Source: Nelumbo lutea
Taxonomy: Eukaryota > Streptophyta > Magnoliopsida > Proteales > Nelumbonaceae
Length of the DNA stretch: 64,000 nt
Assembly (NCBI GenBank): GCA_022828595.1
Contig: JAKGHH010000001.1
Coordinates: 75,202,401-75,266,400, forward strand
Direction: 5' to 3'
In this document: one piece after another, positions 22,621 through 35,232 of the stretch
Position numbering within the stretch: position 1 is the first letter of the stretch
Layout of the letters: each line of letters starts with the position of its first letter
Position numbers and translations under genes: made by a program
Notes under the pieces: generated by a model
What the model was told of the DNA's origin: nothing
Database searches by the model: none
The model's input: the letters and a program-made list of their open reading frames with translations, nothing else

Positions 22621-23420
22621 GAGCTTAAAGTCTTTAGGCATTGGGATTGTTAGGAGCTCGGGAGATAGGGGGATTGAACTAAAAGGATGGGGGCCTTGAC
22701 TTCACCCAAGCTTACTTCTTCTTTTCCTCCGAGCTCGAACAGGTCGTGGGTGGCAGACCGACGAGCTCGGCGGCGTCATCTCTGCTTCTTGGCGGGCTCG
22801 ACATTCATGCTGCTCACTTCTGCACTGTCAGGAATAGTGTGTGCAGGAAGCAACTCAGGCCGTTCGTGAAGGCTACGGACAGAGGGCTCCTGCTTGGAGC
22901 CTGCGGCCTAGATCTCAAACCGGTTCTCTAAGAACGAGGTATCGGGTTTGGAGGGCTGAGACAATGTGGGCTTGGTGAGCTGGGGTCCTTCCGACCTAAC
23001 CTTTCGTGGCGAGGCCGGAGTGGCCGGCCTTTCCTACCTGCTGCGAGAGGAGGCCTAGCACCTTGGAGGGTTCCGGGGGGCCTTTCCTTGGCGAGAAAAG
23101 TGATCCTCCTGGCGATGGTACCTAGCCTGCTATGAGGCTAGGTGCCAAGGAGGGAGTTGCGATTGCTGAAGCTAAGGTTGCGGTAGCAGGGGAAACTGCT
23201 ATTAATACTGGTATTGAGAGACCTGGTGCAACACGTGTTGTTGATAGATCTAAAACTTCTAAAACTGTTGCATTTGAGCCTGCATGGCCCACATGCACTA
23301 CACCAAATCTTCCAGCTGGTTCGGGCTGGTCGCTGGGGGCACAAACGAGGGTTCAATGAAGGTTGTTCCGATTGTGGTAGGGAGTGGAGCAACGACGGGT
23401 GCCTCTGCAAGAGGCACGTT
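22621..23420 (-). other. gypsy leader/gag N-terminal region, not resolved
   Basis: GC-richer than the flanking DNA, on the gag side of the element. Open frames on either strand are at most 91 codons and none could be matched. It ends at CAAAC, the copia target site. Confidence 0.5.
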
Positions 23421-23425
23421 CAAAC

Positions 23426-25379
23426 TGTTAGACAGTTTTGTATGCCCTTAGCTTCAATCAAAATGATGTACTTTATGAGTTTATTGTAAATGAATAAAAG
23501 TGCATATTTGATTCATGTTCCCTTGGTATGTTTCTGTGTAATACCATTAAATTGGACACTTAATGAGACTCGTGTTAGTTTAGAATGTTCACAGCCAGTG
23601 GGTTGGTCTGGGGAGACCTATCCTGACAAGGTTGACACTGTGGTGCCCCCAAGTCGGTTGGGGTGGCTTGTCTCAGCTACCGGGTGAGACCCTAGGCACA
23701 TACAGTGTAGGATTAATTGAATCTTTGAACTGGACCAGATTTCCAGTATTGCCCTGGACCTTGGAGATTGATGGGCAAAACTGGAAAGTTATACCCGACC
23801 CCTAGACTCGATTATGATACTGCACTAGGTGTCAGATTAGGCTGTCTTTGATGTACCAATCAGTGAGATCCTTAGCGGGGGTCAAAACCTGTGTATGTTG
23901 GGACAGTCTGAGAATTCATCTGAGTGGGTGATCATAGTGACAGGATCAGCCCCTTTGTCGGACAAAGGTAATGATCGGGAATGCACTCTCACTGATGGAA
24001 ACCAAGACTGCCGGCAACCGATTTCAATCATTGAGATTTGTTTTGCAAAATATATTTTATATGAGATATAAAAAGTATATATATTATGGTTTTGAAATGT
24101 TTGCAAAAGGTTTTAATTCCCGGAATCCATACTTGAGAGAGTGCAACACTGTTCCTTGCAGCCGAGGGAGAGGTCCTCTCTTGTCGGGCAATGTATGATC
24201 ATTATGGGCTGAGAGGTTGAGTGTAAGGCCATTGAGGATAATACCTGATGGGCTAATCTTGCATCTGCCCACAGTCCCTGGGTGTTACAAGGTGGTTTGG
24301 CCCAAAGACCACTTAGAGTAAGTGTTGGGCCCATAGAGCCCGTCTGATGGGTTTTCAAGGGGTGCACTGTCCATAACAATGTATTCGGCCAGGCCTTGTA
24401 ACAAAGGCTGGGCTGAACCCATGTGGCTGATGTGTAGATCAATGTTTGGGTCCAACGCCATACAATGAAGCCCAACTGGGCAGCAGTATGGAAGGCTTAA
24501 TGAATACATAACCCTTAATGGGCCTTAAGCCCATTTCGAACTGGGCTAATTTGATTAGTCTTTAAGGGGCGAATTCTGAGATAAGATCAGCTGATAGGAT
24601 TGGGCCCACACCCTGTCCACTCAGAGAGTCCAAGATCTAAATGAGATTTAGATTTGGAAACTTCCTAATTAGATTAGGAGCTGGCTGATCTAATCTATAG
24701 ATAAGATAAGGATTATCCCTTATCTTAAAGGGACTTCTAATCCATATATGATTTGGGTTAGCAACTCCTAATGGGATTAGGAGCTGATCCCTTTAAGTCT
24801 ATAAAAGGACGGGGGGGCAGCAGCCTTTAGATATCCAAGAGACTCACTAGCAACAGTCTTGTCTTTAGAGATGAGATCACAGAAGAGAGAATTCTGCACC
24901 CTGCAAATACTCTCTAGCCGCCTCCTTCCTGCAGCTGCCGCCTATTGCAGTTCGATCTCCATTCCTTGGGGTAAATCAAGATTGGATCTTGATTCCAATC
25001 TTTTGGAGAAAAGATTGGTAGGAGTTGTATTCACAAGCCATCCAGGTGATTCTTGGGAAGAATCAAGTTCTTAGGAAGGACACTACTGATTTTGCTCCAC
25101 CTTGCACTGCGCCATCTTCAATGGGAGCAGATTTTGGTTTCTACCTTGGGCGTGAACACCTCCGTTGAGAGATATTATTTCTATGTATCAGGTATTATCT
25201 CTCTCTCCTCCTTTAGGTTCAGATCTGGTTCAGTTTATGGTTCAAGAATGATCTTTGAAAATATGATTTTCTAAATAGGGAATTCGATTCCCAGTTGAAG
25301 GGAAAGAAAAATTTTTGAAATTCGCCCCCTTTTATTCCGAAATCTTGGGCGTTCATATGATGGATTTCTTATCCCTTCA
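23426..25379 (+). repeat. copia LTR standing alone within the gypsy (solo-like)
   Basis: 1954 bp, TGTTAGACAG to ATCCCTTCA, exactly the length of the 3' LTR at 32229-34182. It is flanked by CAAAC at 23421-23425 and again at 25380-25384, so it is structurally a complete solo LTR with its own target duplication. A TATAAAAG box is at 24800-24807. A possible splice donor, CAGGTATTATC, lies at about 25188. What follows is gypsy sequence, not a copia interior. Confidence 0.92.
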
Positions 25380-26133
25380 CAAACTAGGGATTTCGTCCGC
25401 TGAGAGGGGGACGGTGAACTGTCTGATACAAATAGTAGGGAGCTGGGGCTGTTCCGTGGTGTTATTCATCTCCGTGCTTCGTCCGATGTTGCTAGAGGAA
25501 GCCATGAACATTGAGTTTTTGGAGAGTAAGAAGATGTGAAAGTTTAGAGAAAGGCTTTTTGAAGCGTTTCCCACAAACGGCGCCAAATGATGTAGCGCGA
25601 TTCGATCACTCCTATCTGGCACTCACGTGGCTCCTAGAAGGTACCTGAGATGAGGAAGAAGAAGAATCCTCTGGGAGTTTACCCGGTGGAGATACTCCGA
25701 CGCTTAAGTTAGTACTATGAAGGAGAAGCAAGAAGAAGACGAAGGCTAAGAGTGCAGATAGCGCGCTCTCACTATACTTGAGAGATTAGAGGTCTCCAGA
25801 AGAAGTTTCTCTTCTGCCCCGAGGGCTTTTATAGGGACCCTCACATCATATCGGGCATAACCGCCACTGGGCTCCTGCCACAGCCGTTACTTGCCAGGGC
25901 TGCGTAGGTTGCCGTTGTGGCGTACGTCTCGCCCGGATGAGTGACACATTTCCAAAGTGGTAGGCACGCCTTTGCCTGTTGAGAGACGTGGATGCAGACT
26001 GCCGAAAGGACTAGGACTGCACCGTCTGTAAGGGATATGTTGCGGTCTGACCGGTACAGTCTGTCAGTCAGAAGCTTCTTGAAGAGCGCTTGTGCAGCTC
26101 ATTCACGAGCTATTTTGCAGCGAGCTTGAAACA
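25380..26133 (-). repeat. second copy of the gypsy leader plus partial LTR
   Basis: Matches 34183-34930 closely: leader, primer site (TTTCCCACAAACGGCGCCAAA, plus strand, 25567-25587) and the first 546 bp of the gypsy LTR (25588 onward), including the conserved block at about 25690-25714. It stops abruptly at AACACTC, where the other copy continues CAGGATTACCC. From there the sequence is copia LTR. Confidence 0.9.
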
Positions 26134-26657
26134 CTCTTGTCTTTAGAGCTGAGATCACAGAAGAGAGAATTCTGCACCCTGCAAATACTCTCTAGCCTCC
26201 TCCTTCCGACAACCGCCGCCTATTGCAGTTCGATCTCCATTCATTGGGGTAAATCAAGATTGGATCTTGATTCCAATCTTTTGGAGAAAAGATTGGTAGG
26301 AGTTGTATTCACAAGCCGTCCAGGTGATTCTTGGGAAGAATCAAGTTCTTAGAAAGGACACTGCTGATTCTGCTCCACCTTGCACTGCGCCATCTTTAGT
26401 GGGAGCAGATTTTGGTTTCTACCTTGGGCGTGAACACCTCCGTTGAGAGATATTATTTCTCTGTATCAGGTATTATCTCTCTCTCCTCCTTTTGGTTCAG
26501 ATCTGGTTTAGTTTATGGTTCAAGAATGATCCTTGAAAATATGATTTTCTAAATAGGGAATTTGATTCCCAGTTGAAGGGAAGGAAAAAATTTTGAAATT
26601 CGCCCCCTTTTATTCCACAATCTTGGGCGTCCATATGATGGATTTCCAATCCCTTCG
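26134..26657 (+). repeat. truncated 5' LTR of the copia element
   Basis: The last 524 bp of the LTR only; the end is CCCTTCG where the other copies have CCCTTCA. Its substitutions differ from both full LTRs (for example CTCCTCCTTCCGACAACC against CCGCCTCCTTCCTGCAGC). Confidence 0.9.
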
Positions 26658-26658
26658 G

Positions 26659-26677
26659 TGGTATCAGAGCCATGGTT
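26659..26677 (+). other. copia primer-binding site
   Basis: TGGTATCAGAGCCATGGTT, complementary to the 3' end of initiator methionine tRNA, two bases after the LTR. Confidence 0.92.
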
Positions 26678-28444
26678 CAAATCTTGAACCATTCTGTTTC
26701 AGATCTGAACCTACACAAATAGGGAGAAGGCGTTCTACCCAATTTGCGCAGATATGGGTTTTGGGAAATTTGTTCCCAAAACAGATGGGCAAATACTCTG
26801 AAATTAATTTTAAATAAATCTGATTATTATTTAAGATAGTTCTTTATAATTTTCTTGATTTATGGGTTGTTCGTATAAGAGGAAATCGAAATCTTGGTTT
26901 GCGTAGGGAGAACTACAAGATTTGCAGTTTATTGAATTTATTTATTACATTTGGTCTGTAAATAATTTTTTTTTTTATTTTAGACTCAATGTATAGGCAT
27001 TCGATCTGATGAAATAATTAATAGAAATAGGATTTCTATTTATTTTAATTTTGGATCGAAGATGGCGGCGTAGAGAAGGAGATTTCACAGATGGGAGATT
27101 CGTTATCTGCTATTTGCAGTTTAAGAAACTGCAATCTGTGATCTAACCTCTGTTTTGCATGATGGAGTGTGCGAATAGCCATGATTAACTGATTTCTGTT
27201 TTTCTTTTATCAGTTATTTAATTTCATATTATTTACTTGAATTAAGGATTTAATTAAAAATCAAACCCTAGACCCATTCAAACCAAGATTGGTTCAAACT
27301 GTTTGGACCAATTATAGGGTTTAATCAAGGCTGAAAGTCAACCCTAATTTTCCCACTAATGGGCCTAAGGATTGATATTTAATTAAATGGTTAATTCGGC
27401 CCTACCTGTAAAGGCCCAGTTTTAAATAGTTAAAACTACAAAAGCCCATTTTAAAGGATAAAGCTATATGGGCCGAACTGGGTAACCCTAATTCAGCCAA
27501 TATACCTAGATAATATTAATGGTTAATATTATGGAATTTTAACGGGCTTCCAACGGGCCTTACAGATAATTAATTGATTGTATCAATTTATCCCTGCATG
27601 AGATGTATAGATATGTGATGTGCTGCGTACATGGGCCATAAGTACTTGGCCCATGCTTATTCGACAGTGGCTCTTGCGCACACCATGGCTGAATGCACAT
27701 CATTGCCATGGTGTCCCTTTTGGTCATTAGATGACCTCCCTCAGTGGTGGGCCCCACACCTCATCAAGAGGTTACGTGCGGAACCGATTTAAGGCCCACC
27801 GAAATCTGGCTTTATGAAAGTCAGTGGGAGCCACTTTGGTTTGACCTAAATCAAACTAGGGCATAATTTTGTTCCCTCCAACTAATATGAGTGCATGTGA
27901 TAGGGAGATTCATATGATGAACTCTCTAAAGGCCTTCCATCATTAGCATGAGGATGGGTCCTTCAGTAATGAGGAAACGCACCAGAAAATGGGCTATCCA
28001 TTTGCTGCTGGGCTTGTCTGAATGTTTCATAAGATGATAGGGGCGTTATAGACCGATGTGGGAGGGGCTTCACCAGAAAATGGGAACTCTCTCACGGTAC
28101 CTTGGCGTTCACGAATATGATGGGTAAGCACTCACCGGATAGAAAGGTTTACCGAAAAATGGCTCTGAACCTTGTCTAATAGAGGCCAAAGGGAAAACTC
28201 ATATGATGAGTGGATATGATCATTCACAGAAAGGTGGTGGGGTTATGCAGCTGAAACAGTTGGCTCCTTACACCCTATGTGATTTCCCACATTTCCAAAG
28301 ACAATTCGTAGTCTCTGTCACTGAGAAAGGAGGAAAATCCTAGAGATGAATAAATGGAAATGGATCATAGATTAAAATCCATATCTATGAAATGAACATG
28401 AATCAAATTGGGTTGTGGACTGATGTTTGCTCTTTTATCAGAAA
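26678..28444 (+). other. long untranslated leader of the copia element
   Basis: About 1.77 kb without a usable frame between the primer site and gag. The second half has repeated CACCAGAAAATGGG/CACCGGATAG motifs (about 27980-28160). Reading frames are under 75 codons. Confidence 0.7.
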
Positions 28445-29290
28445 ATGGCAAACGGATCTTTTGCAAAGTTTCTTGATGACAACAAGCTTAAGGGCCCAAA
28501 CTACGCCGACTGGTACAGGAACCTTATGCTGGTCCTAGCTTCAGAAAAGCTAGACAAAGTGGCAAAGAATCCTGCCCCAGAGCGTCTAGGAGACAGGGCT
28601 TCTGAGGCCCGAAGGAGAGACTATCATGGATGGGAGGAGAAAAATGCCCTAGCCCGGTGTTACATCATCGCTTCCTTGGACAACCTGATATAGAGGCAGT
28701 TCGATCAGATCGAACTTGCCAAGGACATATTGGACAGCCTGAGGACGATGTATGAAGAGCAGAATCGTTCTACTCGGCAAAAGGTCTTGAAGCAGTTCAT
28801 GACCACTCAAATGTCCAAGGGCCAACAAGTTCACGACCATTGTCTTCGGATGATGGGTTACATCAACGAACTGGAGGCTCTTGGATCCGGGCTAGACCTC
28901 GCAACCCAGATAGACGCTATCCTTAATTCTTTGCCTCCTTCCTTTAATCCGTTCATCATGAACTATAACATGAACAAGCTGAATGTCAGCTTGCAAGAGC
29001 TCAGCAATATGTTGCAAAGAGCTGAAGAACTGATTAAAATGGATGAGCCTATAGCTATGCTTGTTGAAGCTAGCAAAACGGGCAAGAGAAAGAGGAAGGC
29101 AAAGAAGCCTCAGAAGAAAGCCACCAAGGGAAAAAGGCAGACAAAAGACAAAGCATCAAATGCATGTCACTTCTGCAAGAAGACCGGCCACTGGAAACGG
29201 AATTGTCCTGCCTACCTGGAATCCAAGAAAGGTAATTTTGAAACTTGTGTTATAGAAACCAATTTATTGGTAACTTCTGCGTACTGGTGT
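28445..29290 (+). pseudogene. copia gag
   Basis: Starts at ATG 28445 (MANGSFAKFLDDNKL); the upstream codons in the frame lack an ATG. It has a copia-type capsid region (LKGPNYADWYRNL, LNSLPPSFNPFIMNY) and a nucleocapsid zinc knuckle CHFCKKTGHWKRNC at 29164-29205, preceded by a Lys/Arg-rich stretch. A TAG at 28691-28693 cuts it after 82 codons, and the same frame continues. It packages element RNA in live copies. Confidence 0.9.
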
Positions 29291-30749
29291 ATTGACTCTA
29301 GGGGCTTCAACTCATGTGTGTAACTTACTACAGGGGTTCAAGGTAAGCAGAAGGCTGAGTGAAGGAGAAGTCTCTCTCTACTTGGGGACTACTGCAACTG
29401 TTGCAGCTGCGGTAATAGGAACCGTGGAGTTAATTTTTAGAGAAGGAAAAATTGTACTCAAAGATTGTCTTTATATACAAAACTTAAGAATAAATTTGAT
29501 TTTTGTTTCAAAGTTGTGTGCAGATGGTTATTCTGTCTTCTTTAATAATACGATTACTTTTAAAAGAAATAACAGATTTATCGCATACGGGGAACTGGAG
29601 AACGGTCTCTATGTTCTACATCCTTCTCTAGAAACTAACATAACCAAAATTACGTAGGCTGAAATCCCCAAGAAGAGAGCCCGTGATACAATTAATCCCA
29701 CGTGTCTGTGGCACTACCGACTTGGCCACATCGGTGTTGACTGAGTCACAAGGTTGGTAAAGGATGGTCCTTTGGATTTTCTAACTGTAGAAGATCTTCA
29801 CACCTGTGAGCCTTGCCTACAAGGCAAGATGACAAAACGGCCATTTGACGGTAAGCCTGAAAGATGTATAGGTACACTTGACCTAATACATGCTGATGTA
29901 TGTGGTCCCCTAAGTGTTAGGACATGGAATCAACACGTGTATTTCATCACTTTCACAGATGATTTCTCACGATATGGTTACGTGTGCCTAATGAGACACA
30001 AGTCTGAATCCTATGAAAAGTTCAAAGAGTTTAGACAAGAGGTCGAGAAACAGTTGAGGAGAGAAATTAAAGCCCTTCGATCTGATCGAGGTGGCGAGTA
30101 TCTCTCTGACGAGTTCAAGGACTACTTAAAGGACAATGGGATAGTATCACAATTAGCTCCTCCTGCTACACCACAACTTAACGGTGTTTCAGAGAGGAGG
30201 AATAGGACCTTATTGGATATGGTCCGGTCACTTCTCATACACTCAGAGTTACCCGCATCCTTTTGGGGTTACGCATTAGAGACTGTGATATACATGCTGA
30301 ATTGGGTTCCAACCAAATCGGTTCCGAACACTCCATATGAACTTTGGACCGGAAAGAAACCAAGTGTCAGACACTTGAAGATTTGGGGTTGTCCAACACA
30401 CGTTAAAAGAACAAGTGCGGACAAGTTGGAATCCAAAACCAGTCGTTGCCTATTTGTAGGCTACCCAAAAGGCTCTGTAGGTTACCTTTTCTATGACCCA
30501 AGTGAGCAGAAAGTGTTCTGCAGTCGAAATACCCAGTTCTTGGAGACTGATTATATCCTGGACACCCATCGTCAGGAAATTGTTCTTGATGAGGAGAGCT
30601 CAGGAGCAGTGGGAGATGTCCCACAAGTTCTAGGTAGTGACCAACCTAGAAGATCCACTCGGGTATGCAGGCCACCAGTCCGTTATGGTTATGACCAGGA
30701 TAGTCACCTAATGGAAACCTTGACCAGTGAGGAGAATTCCATGACTTAG
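29270..30749 (+). pseudogene. copia protease and integrase
   Basis: The protease active site (normally D-S-G-A) is broken by a 1-base shift at about 29295, so the codons for its first and last residues lie in different frames. Then come the pre-integrase motif LWHYRLGHIG and zinc cysteines (CEPCLQGK), and the integrase core with DVCGPL (first Asp), LRSDRGGEY (second Asp) and [11 protein letters not shown] (Glu). Stops at 29655 (TAG) and 29742 (TGA) interrupt the frame before the core; a frameshift at 30749 separates it from RT. Live copies would cleave the polyprotein and integrate the cDNA. Confidence 0.9.
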
Positions 30750-30760
30750 CGGAAGATATA

Positions 30761-32010
30761 TTGGACATAGATTCCCAGAAGTGGGTGGAGGCCATGAGAG
30801 TAGAGATGGACTCAATGGAGACCAATGGAGTCTGGACTTTAGTAGATCCACCCTCCGGGGTAAAAGCAATTGGTTGCAAATGGATTTACAGGAAGAAGAA
30901 GGGCCCTGATGGTAGGGTTGAGACCTTCAAAGCTCGTCTGGTGGCGAAAGGGTACACTCAGAAAGAGGGCATCGATTATGAGGAAACCTTTTCGCCTGTG
31001 GCCATGCTTAAATCCATTAGGATCCTGCTAGCTGTAGCAGCATACCATAGTTATGAGATTTGGCAAATGGATGTCAAAACTGCATTCCTGAATGGAGATC
31101 TTATTGAAAATATCTATATGCAGCAGCCGCAAGGCTTCATAGCTGCGGGTCAGGAAAACATGTTATGTAAACTTAATAGATCCATTTATGGACTTAAGCA
31201 AGCTTCTAGAAGTTGGAACATCCGTTTTGACTCTGTCGTCAAATTGTTTGACTTCGAGCAGAATCCGGATGAACCCTGTGTTTACAGGAAGTACAGTGGA
31301 GATAAGGTTACCTTCTTGGATTTGTATGTAGATGATATTCCACTCATTGGGAATGATGTAGGAATGTTGACTACGGTAAAAGTATGGCTTTCACAGCAAT
31401 TCTCCATGAAAGATCTTGGAGAGGCCTCCTATATACTGGGTCTTCAACTCTATAGAGATAGATCGAAGCGGATAATAGGATTATCCCAATCTGCCTACAT
31501 TGACAAAATAGTCAAAAGATACAGCATGGAAAACTCCAAGAAAGGAAATATTCCTTTCAGGCACAGAGTCACTCTCTCCAAGAATATGTCTCCCAAGACT
31601 TCTGAGGAGATTGATGGCATGAAGGACGTTCCCTATGCCTCTGCCGTAGGGAGCATCATGTATGCCATGCTGTGCACTCGCCCTGACATTGCTCAGGCAG
31701 TGAGTGTAGTAAGCAGATTTCAGGCCAACCCAGGGCAGGGGCATTGGACTGCTGTGAAAAACATACTTAAGTACCTTCGAAGGACAAAAGAGTTTTGTCT
31801 AGTATTCGATGGTAGCTCACTACAGATCCAAGGGTATACAGATGCCGATTTCCAGTCAAATCCAGATGATAGAAAGTCTACATCTGGGTATGTTTTCACA
31901 ATAGATCATGTGTTGTTTGCTGGAAAAGCAGCAAACAGGGGTCCTAAGTTGCAAATTAATAATCTACAACCCAAGCCGAGCGCATTTCCGTAAGTGAGGC
32001 TACCTTTTGA
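30761..32010 (+). pseudogene. copia reverse transcriptase and RNase H
   Basis: A 410-codon open frame with RT motifs in order: KARLVAKGYTQKEGIDYEETF, WQMDVKTAFLNG, LYGLKQASRSWN-like (IYGLKQASRSWN) and LYVDDIPLIGN containing the catalytic YVDD. It ends in RNase H with YTDADFQSNPDDRKSTSGY. After about 31890 the conserved C-terminus is frameshifted (aberrant GKAANRGPKLQ tail), and the stop at 31991 is therefore not the family's usual end. Upstream it is out of frame with integrase. Confidence 0.92.
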
Positions 32011-32228
32011 ATGAAGGTGTTCATTCCTGAATTTGGAATTCAGCACATCACCCATTCCACTGTTGTATGACAACACTAGACCTACGAGAGGATGACAGTA
32101 AGAAGTAGCATCAGCGAGAATGTGGTAGACCCATTGTCTAAGCCACTTTCACAGAAAGTGTTTGAGAAACACGTGGAAAGCATGGGATTCCGACTAGTAC
32201 CTGATTGGACCTAAGTGCAAGTGGGAGC

Positions 32229-34182
32229 TGTTAGACAGTTTTGTATGCCCTTAGCTTCAATCATATTGATGTACTTTATGAGTTTATTGTAAATTAATAA
32301 AAGTGCATATTTGATTCATGTTCCCTTGGTATGTTTCTATGTAATGCCCTTAAACTGGACACTTAATGAGACTCGTGTTAGTTTAGAATGTTCGCATCCA
32401 GTGGGTCGGTTTAGGGAGACCTATCCTGACAAGACTGACACTATGGTGCCACCAAGTCGGTTGGGGTGGTTTGTCTCAGCTACCGGGGTGAGACCCTAGG
32501 CACATATAGTGTGGGATTAATTGAATCTTTGAACTGGACTAGAATTTCAGTATTGCCCTGGACCTTGGAGATTGATGGGCAAAACTTAAAAGTTACACCC
32601 GACCCCTAGACTCGATTATGATACTGCACTAGGTGTTGGATTGGGCTGTCTTTGATATACCAATCAGTGAGATCCTTAGCGGGGGTCAAAACCTGGGTAT
32701 GTTGGGACAGTCTGAGAATTCATCTAGGTGGGTGATCATAGTGACAGGATCAACCCCTTTGTCGGACAAAGGTAATGATCGGGGATGCACTCTCACTGAT
32801 GGAAACCAAGACTGCCGGCAGCCGAATTCAATCATTGAAATTTGTTTTGCAAAATATATTTTATATGAGATATAAAAAGTATATATATTATGGTTTTGAA
32901 ATGTTTGCAAAAGGTTTTAATTCCCAGGATCCATACTTGAGAGAGTGCAACACTGTTCCTTGCAGCCGAGGGAGAGGTCCTCTCTTGTCGGGCAGTGTAT
33001 GATCATTATGGGCTGAGAGGTTGAGTGTAAGGCCAGTGAGGATAATACCTGATGGACTAATCTTGCATTTGCCCACAGTCACTGGGTGTTACAAGGTGGC
33101 TTGGCCCAAGGACCATTTAGGGAAAGTGTTGGGCACATAGAGCCCATCTGATGGGTTTCAGGGGGTGCACTGTCCATAACAGTATATTCGGCCAGGCCTT
33201 GTAACAAAGGCTGGGCTGAACCCATGTGGCTGATGTGTAGATCAATGTTTGGGTCCAACGCCATACAAGGAAGCCCAACTGGGCAGCAGTCTGGAAGGCT
33301 TAATGAATACATAACCCTTAATGGGCCTTAAGCCCATTTTGAACTGGGCTAATTTGATTAGTTTTTAAGGGGCGAATTCTGAGATAAGATCAGCTGATAG
33401 GATTGGGCCCACACCCTATCCACTAAGAGAGTTCAAGATCTAAATGAGATTTAGATTTGGAAACTTCCTAATTAGATTAGGAGCTGGCTGATCTAATCTA
33501 CAGATAAGATAAGGATTATCACTTATCTTAAAGGGACTTCTAATCCACATATGATTTGGGTTAGCAACTCCTAATGGGATTAGGAGCTTATCCCTTTAAG
33601 TCTATATAAGGAAGAGGGGGCAGCAGCCTTTAGATATCCAAGAGACTCACCAGCAACAGTCTTGTTTTTAGAGCTGAGATCACAGAAGAGAGAATTCTGT
33701 ACCCTGCAAATACTCTCTAGCCGCCTCCTTCTTGCAGTCGCCGCCTATTGCAGTTCGATCTCCATTCCTTGGGGTAAATCAAGATTGGATCTTGATTCCA
33801 ATCTTTTGGAGAAAAGATTGGTAGGAGTTGTATTCACAAGCCATCCAGGTGATTCTTGGGAAGAATCAAGTTCTTAGGAAGGACACTGTTGATTCTGCTC
33901 TACTTTGCACTGCGCCATCTTCAATTGGAGCAGATTTTGGTTTCTACCTTGTGCGTGAACACCTCCGTTGAGAGATATTATTTCTCTGTATCAGGTATTA
34001 TCTCTCTATCCTCCTTTTGGTTCAGATCTGGTTCAGTTTATGGTTCAAGAATGATCTTTGAAAATATGATTTTCTAAATAGGGAATTCGATTCCTAGTTG
34101 AAGGGAAAGAAAAATTTTTGAAATTCGCCCCCTTTTATTCTGCAATCTTGGGCGTCCATATGATGGATTTCTTATCCCTTCA
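32229..34182 (+). repeat. 3' LTR of the copia element
   Basis: 1954 bp, TGTTAGACAG to ATCCCTTCA, followed by the target duplication CAAAC (34183-34187). Preceded by a purine-rich AAGTGGGAGC at 32218-32227 as polypurine tract. TATATAAG at 33603-33610 is the TATA box. Few differences from 23426-25379. Confidence 0.95.
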
Positions 34183-34368
34183 CAAACTAGGGATTCCGTC
34201 CACTGAGAGGGGGACGGTGAACTGTCCGATACAAATAGTAGGGAGCTGGGGCTGTTCCGTGGTGTTATTCATCTCCGTGCTTCGTCCGATGTTGCTAGAG
34301 AAAGCCATGAACGTTGAGTTTTTGGAGAGTAAGAAGATGTGAAAGTTTAGAGAATGGCTTTTCGAAGC

Positions 34369-34390
34369 GTTTCCCACAAACGGTGCCAAA
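34369..34390 (-). other. gypsy primer-binding site
   Basis: Minus strand reads TTTGGCACCGTTTGTGGGAA directly after the LTR. The duplicate at 25567-25587 keeps TGGCGCC, so the A in TGGCACC is a change in this copy. The matching tRNA was not assigned. Confidence 0.8.
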
Positions 34391-35232
34391 TGATGTAGCG
34401 CGATTTGATCACTCCTAGCTAGCACTCACGTGGCTCCTAGAAGGTACTTGAGATGAGGAAGAAGAAGAATCCTCGGGGAGTTTACTCGGTGGGGATACTC
34501 CGACGCTTAAGTTAGTACTATGAAGGAGAAGCAAGAAGAAGACGAAGGCTAAGAGTGCAGATAGCGCGTTCTCACTATACTTGAGAGATTAGAGGTCTCC
34601 AGAAGAAGTTTCTCTTCTGCCCTGAGGGCTTTTATAGGGACACTCACATCATATCGGGCATAACCGCCACTGGGCTCCTGCCACAGCCGTTACTTGCCAG
34701 GGCTGTGTAGGTGGCCGTTGTGGCATACGTCTCGTCCGGATGAGTGACACATTTCCAAAGTGGCAGGCACGCCTTTGCCTGCTGAGAGACGTGGACGCAG
34801 ACTGCCGAAAGGACTGGGACTGCGCCGTCAGTAAGGGATATGGTGCGGTCTGACCGGTACGGTCAGTCAGTCTGAAGCTTCCTGAAGAGCGCTCGTGCAA
34901 CTCATTCACGAGCTATTTTGTAGCGAGCTTGAAAAATTCCAGGATTACCCTTAGTGGAATTGGTCATCGGAATGACTTGTCTGCTTGGGAGCTCGGACGA
35001 GCTAATAACTTTATCTTGCGAGCTAAAGTTGCCTCAGAGTATCTCTTCAAAGGTAGCTCGGGGAGCTTGGGGTTCGCATCGCGGCGAAATCCTTTCGCGA
35101 GCTACAATGTAGCGAGCTGCTTTGCAGGCCCGTCACTTAGTCGTACCAGATTACAACGCTAAGATGTCGCTCGTGCTGATTGAGTGTCCATATGTCACCA
35201 TTTCATAGGTGGTGTCAAATCACCCTCCTTCA
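34391..35232 (-). repeat. 5' LTR of the gypsy element
   Basis: 842 bp, TGATGTAGCG to CTCCTTCA (plus strand), followed by TTATT. It keeps the 71-bp segment missing from 13893-14663, including the conserved CCGACGCTTAAGTTAGTACT block at about 34500-34519. Confidence 0.92.

Larger units (their letters stand above)
26134..34182 (+). mobile_element. Ty1/copia retrotransposon, 5'-truncated in its first LTR
   Basis: Starts inside an LTR (TTGTCTTTAGAG...), reaches the LTR end at 26657, then has a TGGTATCAGAGC primer site, a 1.77-kb leader, gag, protease, integrase, RT, RNase H and a complete 3' LTR ending at 34182, followed by CAAAC. The original target site is CAAAC in the gypsy leader (23421-23425). 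Domain order with integrase before RT defines Ty1/copia. Several stops and frameshifts make it inactive. Confidence 0.9.
13893..35232 (-). mobile_element. Tat-like Ty3/gypsy retrotransposon with nested copia
   Basis: LTRs at 13893-14663 and 34391-35232 are flanked by the exact 5-bp duplication TTATT (13888-13892 and 35233-35237). On the minus strand the order is LTR, primer site, gag, protease, RT, RNase H, a second RNase H-like domain, integrase, a non-coding part, polypurine tract, LTR. The extra RNase H after RT and the opposite-strand gene near the 3' LTR are features of the Tat lineage. Without the nested copia material it would be about 10.6 kb. All coding parts have stops and frameshifts, so it is inactive. 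Confidence 0.93.
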
